Positions 1 to 11,450 of a stretch of 64,000 nucleotides of DNA are shown one piece after another (positions within the stretch are counted from its first letter, which is position 1; each line of letters begins with the position of its first letter). The stretch is from Anaspis maculata (lineage: Eukaryota; Arthropoda; Insecta; Coleoptera; Scraptiidae), in the NCBI GenBank assembly GCA_949128115.1, contig OX421968.1:52779423-52843422 (forward strand), written 5' to 3'. The position numbers were made by a program, and so were the translations under genes. The notes under the pieces are model-generated. The model saw only the letters and a list, made by a program, of their open reading frames with translations. It had not been told where the DNA came from and did not search any database.

Positions 1-41
1 TCGCGTTTATCTCATGAACGATGGCAATTGGTAAAGAAGTA

Positions 42-203
42 GGTACGATCGCACGCAAAATAAACGGAGACAGTGTTTCGCGCGGAGTGTACCGATTTAC
101 TGAATTTTGGCTTGGTGTCACAGTGACAAGAAGGCTAAAATTCATTAAATCAGTACACTCCGCGCGAAACACTGTCTCCGTTTATTTTGCGCGCGATCGT
201 ACC
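42..203. repeat. Short foldback (MITE-like hairpin)
   Basis: Two arms of about 65 bases (from GGTACGATCGC at 42 and ending GCGATCGTACC at 203) are near-perfect reverse complements around a small centre, GTCACAGTGAC, at 117-127. The arms contain the CpG-rich block TTTCGCGCGGAGTGTAC. There is no coding content: the short ORFs across it are products of the palindrome. Which DNA-transposon superfamily it belongs to is not clear, because I see no convincing target duplication. Confidence 0.8.
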
Positions 204-1568
204 TGGAAAGAAATTGTTGCACATTTTTTTGTCTAGAAGAAAGGTCCTTGCATATTTCATCGACAGTCCACTCCTTCTCCGCCAAAACACAAGAAAAGTA
301 AAATAGTCCAGATGCTTGATGCTCAAGACTGTATGGACCTTGAGTTTTATGATGGCGGGATGCCACTTGGTAGATGTGTTGTTTGATCTATTCTCTTTTG
401 ATTGAAATTTGGAGCCATTAATACCAACTATGCTGGCGGCATATTCAGGGTGGAAGGAAAATAAGAAGTTGATCCCTGTATCTCAAGAGCCAAAATAGGT
501 GACTACATGTTAATCGTCAAAAATATTCCTAATTCATTCATAATTCGGTTTCATAGCTTTTAAGAGCTGTCTCAAACTTAGAAAACGACGTGAACGTTTG
601 TCCACACTTCATCATCATAGGTAACGATCGTCGAGACTGAGACCACCGCATTTACTACCCGCTGTTGACTTGACAGCCCGCCCGCAAAACGCCATCACAA
701 TAATTTCGCGTGTACCTTAAAAATGTAAGTTGGGGCACGCTAAAAGCTGACGTCATATACACACTATGACGTTTCGCGTGCACCTAATCTTCAACTTTGC
801 GTACACGTAGCGTGTACCTAGACACAGCGTTTTATTTTATGAGAATAACAAAAACGGCGACTGGAATTGCAATTTTCGCATTTTGAACCAAATATTTTTT
901 TTTTAATAAGTAGGTAGTCAGTAATGATATTATAATAAACAAATAAACGAAACCTAACTTACCTACCGAACGGTTCGTCAATAAGATAAAATGACGTCAA
1001 AATAAGACGCCTGACTTCTTCTCGTGTCTATTAGGAATAAACAATAACTACACTTGAATACCGAACTGCTTCTAGGTAGGTACTGTACTTACCAATCGAT
1101 TACAATTCCACCGCCCTTTGGTAGAAATCAAGAATTTAGCAAGGATCTTGCAAAATCTGATTTCATATTCACGCGTTTTAAAGGTAGGAATCCATCATAC
1201 CGTTTGAAAAAAATGTTCAGAGACGGCCGGGCCGCAGGCGTAAAACATGAAAAAACAAACAAAAATTTCAAAATGTTCAGGGGCGGCAGCGGAGGTAAAA
1301 TATAAAAAGCAAAAAAATAGAAAAACGCATTTTTGCCCCGAAATGCCGCCCCCTGAATCTGGCCGACCTTGTGCCATGCACGAGTTGCACGCCCGCTTAA
1401 GACGGCCCTGCTGAAAAGTTTGATAAAATCGGTGGCGGAATAAAAATTTTAGAAGGAAAAACTCCGAGCACGGTTTTTTATGGCCCACCCGGTAGAGTAT
1501 TCTGAAGAAAAAAGTCATCTCGCGTGGTATTTGGAAAGGTTATTCAACAGTATAAGAATCAGGTAATT
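204..1568. other. No gene recognised; weak inverted repeat
   Basis: About 1.4 kb of mostly AT-rich sequence with no ORF that I can relate to a known family. A diverged inverted repeat lies at about 703-822, where CGCGTGTACCTTA-type sequence faces GCGTGCACCTAA, with TGACGTCATA and TATGACGT near the centre. It may be an old foldback. The short ORFs at 1054-1305 and 1195-1518 overlap on opposite strands and look fortuitous. Confidence 0.4.
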
Positions 1569-1857
1569 TTATTGTCGATCAGATTAACTGCGATTAATAA
1601 TGATTAATCAGGACGTTTACGGTATGCTGTTGGAAAAGGCGACCGATGTTTCGACGCTCATACGTCTCGTCAGCGTGGTTATCACCAAGACGCCTCTCCA
1701 ACCTCCAACAGCTATTTATAATGCTAGTTGTATTAGTATCTAACTACATCACAAACCAACCACATCGGTGTCCGTGGATTCCGTTTGCCTTTCTTAACAG
1801 CATACCGTAAACGACATTATTAATCATTATTAATCGCAATTAATCTGATCAACATAA
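1569..1857. repeat. Foldback element, about 60-bp arms
   Basis: The left arm (1569-1631, containing GATTAATAATGATTAATC and ending ACGGTATGCTGTT) is repeated in reverse complement at 1795-1857. The 160-bp spacer is GC-richer and non-coding. It has a further weak inverted match, GGCGACCGATG facing CATCGGTGTCC. This is the layout of a non-autonomous terminal-inverted-repeat element. Confidence 0.75.
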
Positions 1858-2140
1858 AAATGCGGTACTAGGAACACGTAACTTTAATTAGTAATCATAA
1901 TCAATCAATTTTACTAAGATGGAAGAACTGTGGAAGTGTTTCCACTGACGGAACGAATGACTTTTCAAATGAAAAGTACATACATACTAGAAGGTGTTAG
2001 TTTTCTTCAGAAATGGAAGCTGTAGACACAGTGCTTCGCTATATTATTTTAGCTCTTCAGTACAGCATACCAGTGAATGTGAATGAATTCAGTGAAACGT
2101 GAATTTTCTGTAAAACTGAGGAAAACTACCACCTTCTATA

Positions 2141-2715
2141 CAGGGTGTCCAAGGTTTAAATCCGGAAACTTCAACAATCCATAGAGAATTAAAAAATAAG
2201 ACGACTTTAAATATTTTCAAAAATGAAAAATAACGGAGATAGAGCCCCTCAAAGTTCGTTTCAAATAACCGTTTTTTTGGAATAATTTTCACACCGTTCA
2301 ACCGATTCTGTCAAAATTTGGCACAGGTGATCCCACAATACATTCACATCAAAAGCTGAGACAACTTTTTTCAAATTATTCCAGTGGCGTAGATATTGGG
2401 GGAGCCACTGATATTATCCCCCCTATTTTCTACGCCAATGAATATTTTGAGAAAACGATTAGAATTATCAATTTTGCGTTCAATTTGAAACAAAAAATTA
2501 CTCTTGGTAAATTTTGATTGGAGGCTTTGTTTTTTAGATATTTGAGTTTGAAAATTCCAAACACAATTATGGATTAGAATTATTATTGTTACTGAAAATT
2601 CAATTTTCTACGTCACTTGAGATATTGCTTTCAAAATTGATATCAGTGATGTTGAAATAAGTAGCTCCATGAGAAAAATTATAACTTTTATCAAAACAGT
2701 CCAGTGGCGTAGATA
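2141..2715 (+). mobile_element. Partial CAGGGTG-ended element related to 15157-16084
   Basis: Starts TA-CAGGGTGTCCAAGG at 2141. It contains the run of motifs GAGCCCCTCAAAGTT, a CGATT-CTGTCAAAATTTGGCAC segment and CCAGTGGCGTAGAT. The same motifs occur in the same order, diverged, in the left hairpin of the element at 15157. A 60-bp internal hairpin at 2382-2443 (CAGTGGCGTAG to CTACGCCAATG) corresponds to the one at 15409-15469. No matching right end is visible, so it appears to be a broken copy. Confidence 0.55.
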
Positions 2716-2785
2716 CTCACTTAAAGTTTATTCGTATACCTTTCGGTTTTGAATTTTTCGAATACAACAACCAATTATTATAATA

Positions 2786-3494
2786 CAGGGTCTTTTTTAT
2801 GGATGTCATCATTTGAATGGCTTCTGACAGGCGAAGTAAGAAACTTATCAACGGCATGGCAGCATCTTGTAACTTATAGTTTCAAGTTTTGTTTGACACT
2901 ACAACCACAGTTGTCAGCCATCAACTTTGTCTGCACGGTGCGACAGAACAAAATGTTGTGCTTGGCCATAGAAAGAAACAGTGTTAAAAATTCGCTTTGT
3001 TTTTTCTTTGTAGGCATTCTCAAAGACCAGGTATTCACAGACGTAATCAGGGACATTCGTTATTTTGAGAAGAGAATCAAAAATATCTGCACTGAAGTTA
3101 CGTCTCGGGATTCTGTGACACCCGCCGAGCACTGCATTTTTGATTAAAGACTTTTTTGGGAAACGGCGGTCATCACCCTGAAGTTGCACGAAGACAACTT
3201 CCACCGTTTCAAAATTCAAATTTTGGGTTTCAATTTGTTACAAGTTTCAAGTGAATTGGTACAGAAATGAAGGAGAATTTTTAATTTCAAAATGAAGAAA
3301 CAAACAATTTGCAACTTTAAGGCTCTTGGCACCGTGTACACGAAGTTGATGACTGCCAACCATGGTTGTAGTGTCAAACAAAACTTGAAACTGTAAACTA
3401 CAAGATGCTGCCATACCCTTGTCAAAAAGTTGCGTACTTTGTTAGCTTATTCAAGAAGCTTCCGGAATAATGACATTGCTAAAAAAAGACCCTG
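2786..3494. mobile_element. Foldback element, CAGGGTC ends
   Basis: The left arm runs from CAGGGTCTTTTTTATGG at 2786. It is found reversed in the right arm, which contains ATGCTGCCATACCC and ends AAAAAAGACCCTG at 3494. The arms are about 190 bp, roughly 75-80 percent alike by eye, and include a shared TTTGTTTGACACTACAACCA-type block. A TA precedes the left end. ORFs on both strands here (such as 2749-3147) mirror one another and are not taken as genes. Confidence 0.75.
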
Positions 3495-3514
3495 TTCATA
3501 AAAATAAATGAATA

Positions 3515-5010
3515 CAATGCTCAACAATTGAAGTGGAACACCTGAAAATTTTGGTCAAATTAAAATGGTCGTATTTTCTCACAAAAAATCCGAATTGCAA
3601 TTAGTTTTCTTCCCTAGACAGCTAATGTCTTAGACTACAGCTTGGTATAATTCTCTTTTGTTACAAGCTTTTCATATTATTTATACAGGGTGTAGTAGTG
3701 AGGTACTGCAAAAAATGTAAAGTTTGCACCCCTTCCGATCCGCGAAAACATTTTTTTGAATTTTTCCAACTCGTTCTGGAGAAACTTTGAACCCATACCT
3801 CGAAACGGTTTTTTGGGTTTTCGTTTATCTTTTTTAATTACAGGGTGATCTCAAAAAAGTGATATTTTAGGCTTTCAATGGTAACTTCTTTCATTGTTAT
3901 CCGATTCTAAACTTCTTTGACTCATATTGAAGCTGAAACTTCAGGCGAGAACGGTGTGAGGTCAAAACTTATTGAAGACAACAATTCAATATAAGGGAAC
4001 GTGTCAAAAGTGACCCGAATGCAAAACAGCTTCCGACTTTCCGTTTAATAACCAGATAAGAATAAATTGAAACGTGTCTTTAAAAGATCCGCTAATTCGG
4101 ACCATTTTGATCTGCTTTTCGCTTTAGTTGTCCAAGAAATGTCCGTGGTAGAACCGAAACTTGACTGCATGTTTTCGCGAAAAAATCGCATCCCTTATTC
4201 ACCTGTAGGCGGCCGTAACCCAAGTTACAAAATTCAGAACTGGCAGGTATACGTGTTTCATTGGCAAGGAGAATTTTTGGAATTGTTGTGAATTTTGTAA
4301 TTGGGTTACGGCCGCCTTCAGGTAAATAAGGGATGCGATTTTTTCGCGAAAACACGCAGTTAAGTTTTGATTCTACCACGAAAGTTTCTTAGACAACTGA
4401 AGCGAGAAGCAGATCGAAATGGTCCAAATTAGCGGATCCCCTGAGGACGAGTTTCAATTTGTTTTTGTCTTTCATCAAACAGATACTTGGAAGCTGTTTC
4501 GCATTCGGGTCACTTCTGTTACGTCCCCTTATACTGAATTATTGTTTTCAATAAGTTTTGACCTCACAACGTTCTCGCCTGAAGTATATCAGCTTCAATA
4601 TGAGCTAAAGATGTTTCAAATCGGATAACAAAGAAAGAAGTTATCATTGAGAGTCTAAAATATCACATTTTTGAGATCACCCTGTAACTAACACAGCTAG
4701 ACAAAAACCCAAAAAACCGTTCTGAGCTATGGGCTCAATGTTTTTCCAGAACGAGTTGAAAAAATTCAAAAAAAATTCTCCGCAGATCGGGAGAGGTGCA
4801 AACTTTACATTTTTTGCAGTACCTCACTACTTCACTCTGTATAAATAATATGACAAGCTTGCAATAAGAAACAATTTTATCATGCTGTAGTCTAAGACAT
4901 TAGCTGCCCAAGAAAAAAAGCTCATTGCAATTCGGTTTATTCTCAAGAAAATACGACCATTTTAATTTGACCAAAATTTTCAGGTGTTCCACTTCAATTG
5001 TTGAGCACTG
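3515..5010. mobile_element. 1.5-kb near-complete palindrome, TA-flanked
   Basis: Nearly the whole element is a reverse-complement palindrome centred near 4262. The ends are CA(A/G)TGCTCAACAATTGAAG, flanked by TA on both sides (3513-3514 and 5011-5012), which fits a TA target duplication. Within the arms lie an inner TATACAGGGTGTAGTAG end (about 3685 and 4840), an ACAGGGTGATCTC block and, near the centre, GGCGGCCGTAACCCAAGTTA facing its complement. There is no transposase. The TA duplication suggests mobilisation by a Tc1/mariner-type enzyme (inference). Confidence 0.85.
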
Positions 5011-5034
5011 TATGTTATTCGCCAAGAATATAAA

Positions 5035-5360
5035 AAAAATAAGAAATTTGAATATGGTTACCAAGATTGCGGCGCAATCATGAAACTGAGCTTGAAAGTA
5101 AGAATGTTCATACGAGATCAGAGTTAGTTCCGTTCCACTGATGAGAAATTTCAATATGACTACCAAGATGGCAGCGCCACCATGAAATACAGTCTGCCCA
5201 TAGGCCACTTTTGAGGGCCTAAGCTATTAATCGGAAAAAGTTCTAAGACTCTAGCTTAATTTCCCGAGAAGGAGTACAACTTCTCAACTTTCACACGGAC
5301 AGACAGACGGACGAACAGACAAATAACGGACGGACAGACAGACGGACAAACCGGCCATAT
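5035..5360 (-). mobile_element. Fragment of Helentron-like family (reverse)
   Basis: Carries one and a half copies of the roughly 118-bp repeat (AATATG-ACTACCAAGATGGC, TTCCGTTCCACTGATGAG), then the TAAGCTATTAATCGGAAAAAG segment, then the GGACAGACAGACGG microsatellite. The order is the same as at 43324-44150. The terminal hairpin end is missing, so this is a truncated copy. It lies directly beside the right end of the 3515-5010 palindrome. Confidence 0.6.
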
Positions 5361-5390
5361 AAACATCATTTTCTATCGAAATGTGCTCCA

Positions 5391-5672
5391 AAGTCGCAAT
5401 TGACAGAAAAAAGTCGCAATTGCCAGAATAAAGTGTCAGTTGCCAGAAAAAAAAGTCGCAATTGCGCGAATAAAGTGCCAGTTGACGGAAAAAAGTCGCG
5501 ATTGCCAGAATAAAGTGTCAATTGACAGAAAAAAGTCGCAATTGCCAGAATAAAGTGTCAATTGACAGAAAAAAGTTGCCAGAATAAAGTGGCAATTGAC
5601 AGAAAAAGTGGCAATTGCCAGAATAAAGTGTCAATTGACAGAAAAAAGTTGCCAGAATAAAGTGGCAATTAC
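5391..5672. repeat. Minisatellite of 20-bp CAATTG units
   Basis: About 14 units of 20-21 bp alternate between forms such as AAGTCGCAATTGCCAGAATA and AAGTGTCAATTGACAGAAAA, giving a 40-bp higher-order period. Each unit is centred on the palindrome CAATTG, and the flanks (TGCC and GGCA, TGTC and GACA) are partly self-complementary. Any single strand can therefore form many small hairpins. The ORFs here, on both strands, are repeat translations. Confidence 0.9.
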
Positions 5673-6380
5673 AAATAAATATTTTCCATGTCCGCTCTGC
5701 GCCTTCGTAAGAAATATACCTTCGCAATGGAAAAAAACAAGTGAAATAGTGTACAACACTCGTGGCCGGTTACACAAGATGCATTCGGACACTCAGCCTC
5801 TCACAGCTTGCAAATTTCGGCTTCGTGTCTGAAAGCCACTTATGTAACACTTACTTATGTAACTAACAGCCAATTCGTGCTGCGACATTTCGGATTTTGG
5901 AAATCAGAGACATTTGTGCGTGAGGAAGTTGTTGATGTCATTGTCATTTCATTGTTACGATGAAAATGGATCGGAGTTCGTTTTTCAACTCCCCACAGTC
6001 AAAATGTTTACTCTGGGTCAAAACAATTTCACGTTTAACTTGGAGTCATGCGGGCGCTCTTGCTTATTTCTTGAAAAATTGATGGAGCGGAGACGTTGGC
6101 ACCGGTTTCATCTCATTTCTTACATCACTTATCATCTTAAAAAAAGTTATAACACAATATCTCGAAAAATCAGTGGGTAATTGAAAAATCCATCAGGCAA
6201 GTACAGTTTCCATTGTTTTCAGAATTTTAATTTCAAGATATTGTTACGAGCGGCGATTCCGTGCATTCTGGTAAACACGCCATCTTTCTACATTCTTCCA
6301 TCCATTATATCGCGATGTAGATACAAGCGCAGAGTTCTGGACGTTCCCAGCATATACGTGATGGCTTTGGTAATTGAAAT
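5673..6380. other. No recognised gene
   Basis: Contains an 88-codon plus-strand ORF at 5914-6180 that matches nothing I know and has no clear initiation or splice context. A TATA-less, AT-rich background continues on both sides. I would not annotate a gene here. Confidence 0.4.
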
Positions 6381-6640
6381 ACAAGGAACCTTTTACGCTC
6401 GATCAAGACACATCTGTCAATTTTGGCGGAGGTACAGACATTCCGGAGCACACGGGAAGCACGGTGCTGGTGTGTGATTATTCGGGAGTCGTCTAGAATC
6501 CATATGCCGGATCACTATGGAAACTGCTGGAGAATGCATGGAACATTCGAGATGAATTGATAAGAAATCTACTGAAAGACTACTTCGTTATGCTCGACCA
6601 CCTCACAAAATTATTGACGTTTTTAACTTGGATCGCCCTG
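6381..6640 (+). pseudogene. Retroelement ORF tail, related to 10420-10776
   Basis: In one plus-strand frame, read across about 6399-6490, the peptide contains FGGGTD and then VCDYSG. The minus-strand ORF at 10420-10776 has FGGGAD followed by VCDYSGG in the same spacing, so the two are copies of one coding sequence in opposite orientations. The reading frame here is broken upstream and closes soon after VCDYSG. The protein family is not recognised. The LTR-like segment beside the other copy suggests the end of an LTR-retrotransposon ORF. Confidence 0.45.
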
Positions 6641-7314
6641 TATAAAGGGCAAATCTATTCATTGATAAAACAAAATACCGTACATATGCAACTAAGTTTC
6701 ACTTGTGTTGCTACATGGCGGTGTTGATGTTGATTCCATTTCGCGTGTGCCTGCCATATAAACATTAGGTATTTTACGATGTGACACATAAAGCTCCGAT
6801 GTGGGCGTTCTAAAAAGTGTTAAGATGGAATCTGGAAAAATCCCGAGCGCGCTTCCTGGACGAGCGTAGGTAGGTACATTACATACCATACATTCATACG
6901 AATCCGCCGAAGTCTTTCTGACTAGCGCGCGCTAGTTATTTCCGTTACTGAGTGGTCACTTCAACCCATTTCCCGTAGTTACGGGTTCATCTCATGTAGG
7001 AAATAAAAGCCAAATCGTTTGTTTCGTCCCGACGATTATTCACGAAATCATTTTCAGAGTTCGAATCGAAATTGAAATTTTGCTCTGCCTATATGCCTTC
7101 GCGGCTGCTGCGGTCCTAAAACAATTACTACATATACGTATACGCGCACGCATAGTCGCACACATAAATTTATGCGAACGAGTGGTCGCACGAGCCTTCA
7201 GAGGCTCACTTCTGAATTTTTATTCCCCAATTGGGGGTCGTGTGATGCGGTGGAGTAAATCAAAACATGTAGGAATTGAGCGAAATCAATTTCATCGAAG
7301 TGACTGGCAAAAAT
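6641..7314. other. No recognised gene
   Basis: Mixed sequence with CpG-rich patches near 7117-7196 (alternating purine-pyrimidine such as ACGTATACGCGCACGCA). The 120-codon ORF at 7080-7442 runs into the foldback at 7315, and I do not support it as a gene. Confidence 0.35.
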
Positions 7315-7640
7315 TTAAGGATGGAGTTGAATTGGTAAAATTGGAAAAGGCGTTGCGGAATCAAGCGCTGTGGGTTTATTCCTTGACAGACATTTACCAT
7401 TCAGGTCTCTTTCGAAAGCTACAAGGATGTACTTTAGTTTGAGCCCATTGGCATTTTCAAATCCCGAGAAAAATCTAGTTTGAAAAATTATTATTTTTGG
7501 ATTTTGAAAATGCCAATAGGCTCAAACCAAAGTACATTCTTGTAGCTTTCGAAAGGGAAAATGGTAAGAATCCGTCTAGGAATAAACCCACAGGGATTGA
7601 TTTCGCAACGCTTATTTTACCAATTCAACACCGTCCTTAA
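7315..7640. repeat. Foldback element, about 150-bp arms
   Basis: The left arm, TTAAGGATGGAGTTGAATTGG onward, is mirrored by the right arm ending CCAATTCAACACCGTCC at about 7640. The centre lies near 7480, around GCCCATTGGCATTTTCAAA and its complement. A lone arm of the same family occurs at 13556-13599. It is non-coding. Confidence 0.8.
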
Positions 7641-8748
7641 CTCGACCGGCAGATAGTAAGGGGGGGGAGAGTCTGGCGGCGTAGCGCCGTCTCATTCTTC
7701 CAGATAATGCAAACTAATATATGCACAGGTAATGAAAGCCGTGCTTGAGCCTTCAAGAACCGCGAAAACCACGAATTATATTTTCACATAATGCGCGCCC
7801 CGCATCATGAGATTTAAGAATTAAAATTTGACCGCATCGACGGTATACCAATATAATTAGGTTTTTTATCGCAGAATTTCCATAAGCAGGTAGGTGCTAG
7901 GTTGCTACTTGGGAGCTTTGGGTTCAAGTTCAAGACGAAGTCATGCAAATGTTAAAAATGTGATTGGAGGGGATGTTAAGGGACACGCATGTTTTTTTCG
8001 GTTTTCGGTTTGTACTAAGGGCCATTTCGTGAACAGAAGCTCATGCACTCACGTCATCTGTTGGTGCATAAGGGAAACGAAGTCGGTAAAGTATGAGATT
8101 TACTAAATCGACAATTCTCTAGCGCATCATGGGCTTAGGTTGACTTATTAAGCATAGGTCGATGATACGAAAAGCTTGTGCTTGACATGTGCTTAACAAT
8201 TCTTCCAATTGCCCTAATATCCTCTTAGACGTGTCCACGTAAAACTGACGGCTGTATCAAGGATACAGCTTGTGCAGCTTTTTTATTTCTACTATTTCGA
8301 AGTTATAGACACGAAATTCTGGAATATCCGAGTTATAGAATAGCTCGAAATTCCCAAGATTATTTATGAATATTATTTCAAACGCTATTCCAGATGATCA
8401 AGCAAATTCGTTACTCCAATTCTGGTGCTCTAAATAAGCAAAGACAACTTCAGGAAAATTTTCTGGGAACATGAGTTTGGTACCCCGATTCCTACCAAAA
8501 TTCATGTGTCCAAAACATTCTCCTTAAGTTATCCTCGTATTCTCCTCTTATTGGTATCTTTTCCGACTAAATTCATTCTCTGAACTCGATCGAATCCATT
8601 ACGTATAAATTTGGATGAAAACAAGTTGAACCAAGCTAGCTTGAATAAACTTGTTTTTCTTTGACAATTTTTACAGATAAATTTTCATGCTGGAGGATGT
8701 TATGTTATGTTGAAAATTTTCTGTTGGAGGTAGTCATCTTTGAATATA
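7641..8748. other. No recognised gene
   Basis: 1.1 kb with a GGGGGGG tract at 7662 and otherwise unremarkable AT-rich DNA. The short ORF at 7894-8106 has no recognisable domain. No inverted repeat of notable length was seen. Confidence 0.35.
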
Positions 8749-9793
8749 AACTGCGCAACAAATATGTTGTCGCAAGGGAAAAATTGGTCCGACTTTGGAC
8801 CACAATAACTTTTGAATAACGCAAACCATTTCGATTATGTTTGGACGGTTAGCGAGCTCAGTCTTTTCGTTATTCATCTTCAGGAGGTGAAGATCAGGAA
8901 GCTCTATGTTGAATATCTACAGGGTGAAATGTAAAACAGTACAAAATTTTAGCAAGTTCAACGGACCCCTATTTTCAGAATAATTTTTTTTCTCGAATGT
9001 AAATGAAAGGATCATAAAGCGTGATGTTTTGGCTTGCACCCAGTTTCGAAATTTTTGGGATCGGAACTCTGGTTCTGACTTTATGATTTTTTTTCTCTTG
9101 GAGGATGCTGATTTATTCTATCGCTACAAGGAAGACTCTGTTAGGTTAGGGAGCCTGTCATCATCAAAAAATAAAATTGACCATCAGCATCAAGTTCAGG
9201 AGGTCAAAATCACAAAAAAACTTGTTTCAATTGTGAAAATCTGATCAAATTCAATTTTTAAGGAAAACACCTGTGTCGCTCATTTTGAATGGGCCTCCTT
9301 TTTGAAGCCTTGATCAAGGTATTCCAGATGGTCTGCGAGTTAAGTTGCTGAGAACCGTTCAAGCAACAATATTCGTGAATTGCAACCTCCTATCGTCAGA
9401 GTTATAGCCTTCTTTGTAGGGATAGGATAAATCAGCATCCTCCAAGAGAAAAAAATCATGAAGTCAGAACCAGACTTTCAATTCCAAAAATTTCAAAACT
9501 GGGCGCAAGCTTAAACATAACGCTTCATAATCCTTTCATTTGCGTTTGAGAAAAAAAATTATTCTGAAAATGGGGGTCCGTTGAATTTGCTAAAATTTTG
9601 TACTGTTTTACATTTCACCCTGTAGATATTTTACATGGAGCTTCCTGATCTTCACCTCCCGAAGGTGAATAACGGAAAGACTGAGCTCGCGAACCGTCAA
9701 AATAGAATCGAAATGGTTTGTGTCATTCAAAAGTTATTGTGGTTCAAACTCGAATCAATTTTTCCCTTGCGACAACATATTTGTTGCGCAGTT
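8749..9793. mobile_element. 1.0-kb palindrome, AACTGCGCAAC ends, TA-flanked
   Basis: The ends are AACTGCGCAACAAATATG and its complement, flanked by TA at 8747-8748 and 9794-9795. The arms (about 500 bp each) contain CTACAGGGTGAAATGTAAAAC and TCTTGGAGGATGCTGATTTA blocks in mirrored copies. The centre is near 9270. A second, interrupted copy lies at 37629-38947, which shows this is a dispersed family and not a local duplication. The ORFs at 9029-9244 and 9635-9823 are palindrome translations. Confidence 0.85.
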
Positions 9794-10183
9794 TATTTCA
9801 AAGGCCACTTACTAGATGATTGAAGTGTATTCTTCACGGGAATCATCAATTTGATGGATTTTTTTTTAAATTTTGTTAGATTAAAAAATCTATTTAAGCC
9901 TGAGCCGGCCTGGTGCGGCGTCCATTGGATCTCCGTCCCGCCTCCCTTCCCCCGCTGCTGGTTCTTCATTTTCTTAATTTAATATACCTCACCCAAATTG
10001 CAAAAGTCTCTCTATATATGTATAGAAATTTTATTTGAAAATTACTTCTTCCCAACACTTTGGGTTGCTATATCAACAAAGTATACATTTCAAAAAGGTA
10101 TAACATAAATAAGAATATGAACAGAATAAAAGGGTAAAGTGTAAACTAAAATTACTTATTGTATAAATGATTTCGTAGTATTG
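9794..10183. other. No recognised gene
   Basis: AT-rich spacer with a short GC-rich patch at about 9900-9960. Just outside the palindrome, 9794-9824 could encode FKGHLLDD, which loosely recalls the mariner C-terminal motif GGHLLDV seen at about 25550. The match is too short to call. Confidence 0.3.
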
Positions 10184-10400
10184 TTACGATATCTCGCGTA
10201 CGGGTTCGAATATAATTGAGACGACCGTTTTAAAACACACACTGTTTCTTACTGCGTACTACAATCAATACACGCCAACACTTATTTACTCAGGAATATA
10301 TCGCAGGTACTATCGCTTCTTATCCGCTCGCTGTACCACTTCGCATTCCAATTCAATACAGCCTGTCGCGCTGTTGGACGGTTCCTTTTATATGCCTCCG
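10184..10400 (-). repeat. LTR-like segment
   Basis: Read on the minus strand this segment has CATATAAAAGG (a TATA-type promoter motif) near 10398, then about 200 bp ending in CGCGAGATATCGTAACA at about 10184. An ACA-type terminus after a TATA box is typical of LTRs. It follows, on the same strand, the retroelement ORF ending at 10420, which is the position of a 3' LTR. I see no second LTR and no clear target duplication, so this is tentative. Confidence 0.4.
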
Positions 10401-10419
10401 ATTATCGTTTCCGAGCTTT

Positions 10420-10776
10420 CTAACAGCTTCCAGCAATTTCCATAGTGCCTCCTGAATAATCACACACACCTTTCGCGTGCTTTCCGTGTGTTCTGGAATC
10501 TGCACCTCCGCCAAAGTGGACAGATGTGCCTCGATCGAACGTTGTAGTCTCCCAATCGCGTATACTTCTGGAATGCACCAGATCGCTCCGCACTTCTACA
10601 CTGCAATCTAATGGATTGAAGAATCCAGAAAGCTCCCCGTGTTTACCAGTATGCACGAAATAGCCACTCGTAACAGTATGTATATTGAATTTTTCAAAAC
10701 AGATAGCACTATAATTTTTAGTATTTTCGAAGGCAAACCAGCGTTTGTGATATTCACGATCCCGGAACCGACTCAT
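10420..10776 (-). CDS. Unrecognised retroelement ORF tail, 118 codons
   Basis: The minus-strand ORF begins MSRFRDREYHKRW and ends with FGGGADSRTHGKH, VCDYSGG and a short tail. The C-terminal part is shared with 6381-6640. It is followed within about 20 bases by an LTR-like segment on the same strand. I do not recognise a domain: no aspartic protease, reverse transcriptase, integrase or membrane segment is visible. It is probably the last coding part of an LTR retrotransposon whose upstream pol is absent here. Confidence 0.4.
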   Translation of the reverse strand: MSRFRDREYHKRWFAFENTKNYSAICFEKFNIHTVTSGYFVHTGKHGELSGFFNPLDCSVEVRSDLVHSRSIRDWETTTFDRGTSVHFGGGADSRTHGKHAKGVCDYSGGTMEIAGSC

Positions 10777-11450
10777 TAGTCGATTTGGGATTTTTGTATA
10801 TGTATGTTATACAATTAAAAAAAAGCTGACAAAATTCTTCGGAAAAAGTGGTGATAGTTCCGCGGGCTTTAATCAATAGCTGTACTGCCGGTTGCAGGCG
10901 TAATAATCGAAGTCTTGCCCAAAGCCACCCGAGGGATATTCATGAGCCAGTCAGTTCAGAGTTAGACGGAGTCTGCCTAACTCGGTCACTCATCCCAGTT
11001 CTGACCCAGCTCCGCGTTGCCGCAGTCGAGCTTTGTTATGACTGAAGCGATGAACCACGTGCTATGTGGTCCCCTCTCGAGATACCAATGGTCAAAATTA
11101 TCGCGGACACCGACACTCATACAATAAATATATTTGATTTGACTTCATTGAATCAGTTGTCAAATAACTTTCTGCGTACAGAACATTTCTTTTAAGCAAA
11201 ATTGTTTACAAATCACAAGGTTTGATTCCGCGTTTTTGATTTCTTTCTTGACGATGTTTTAAGAAAGGTCTTCTCTAACATGCCCCGTACTTTATCTAAA
11301 GATGATATCATCGCGATCGCATAGCCCGATTCAGGTCTTTGCTCTGTGAGTGAAGTTTTTCTGGAACTATACCACCACTAAACATTATATATGATATGTA
11401 TAGATTCTACATATTAGAAGGTCCTTATCCTGAGGGCAATTATACCGGAT
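10777..11450. other. No recognised gene
   Basis: Contains a relatively GC-rich 250-bp block (10850-11100) ending in ACAATAAATATATTTGATTTG. That could be the 3' tail of a retroposon, but the block encodes nothing I recognise. Confidence 0.35.

Noticed and set aside
5391..5672. CRISPR-like regular repeat array
   Set aside because: The repeats are contiguous 20-bp units with no unique spacers, and the surroundings are clearly eukaryotic.
9794..9830. Mariner C-terminal remnant next to the 8749 palindrome
   Set aside because: Only about eight residues (FKGHLLDD) resemble the motif. That is too short to separate from chance.
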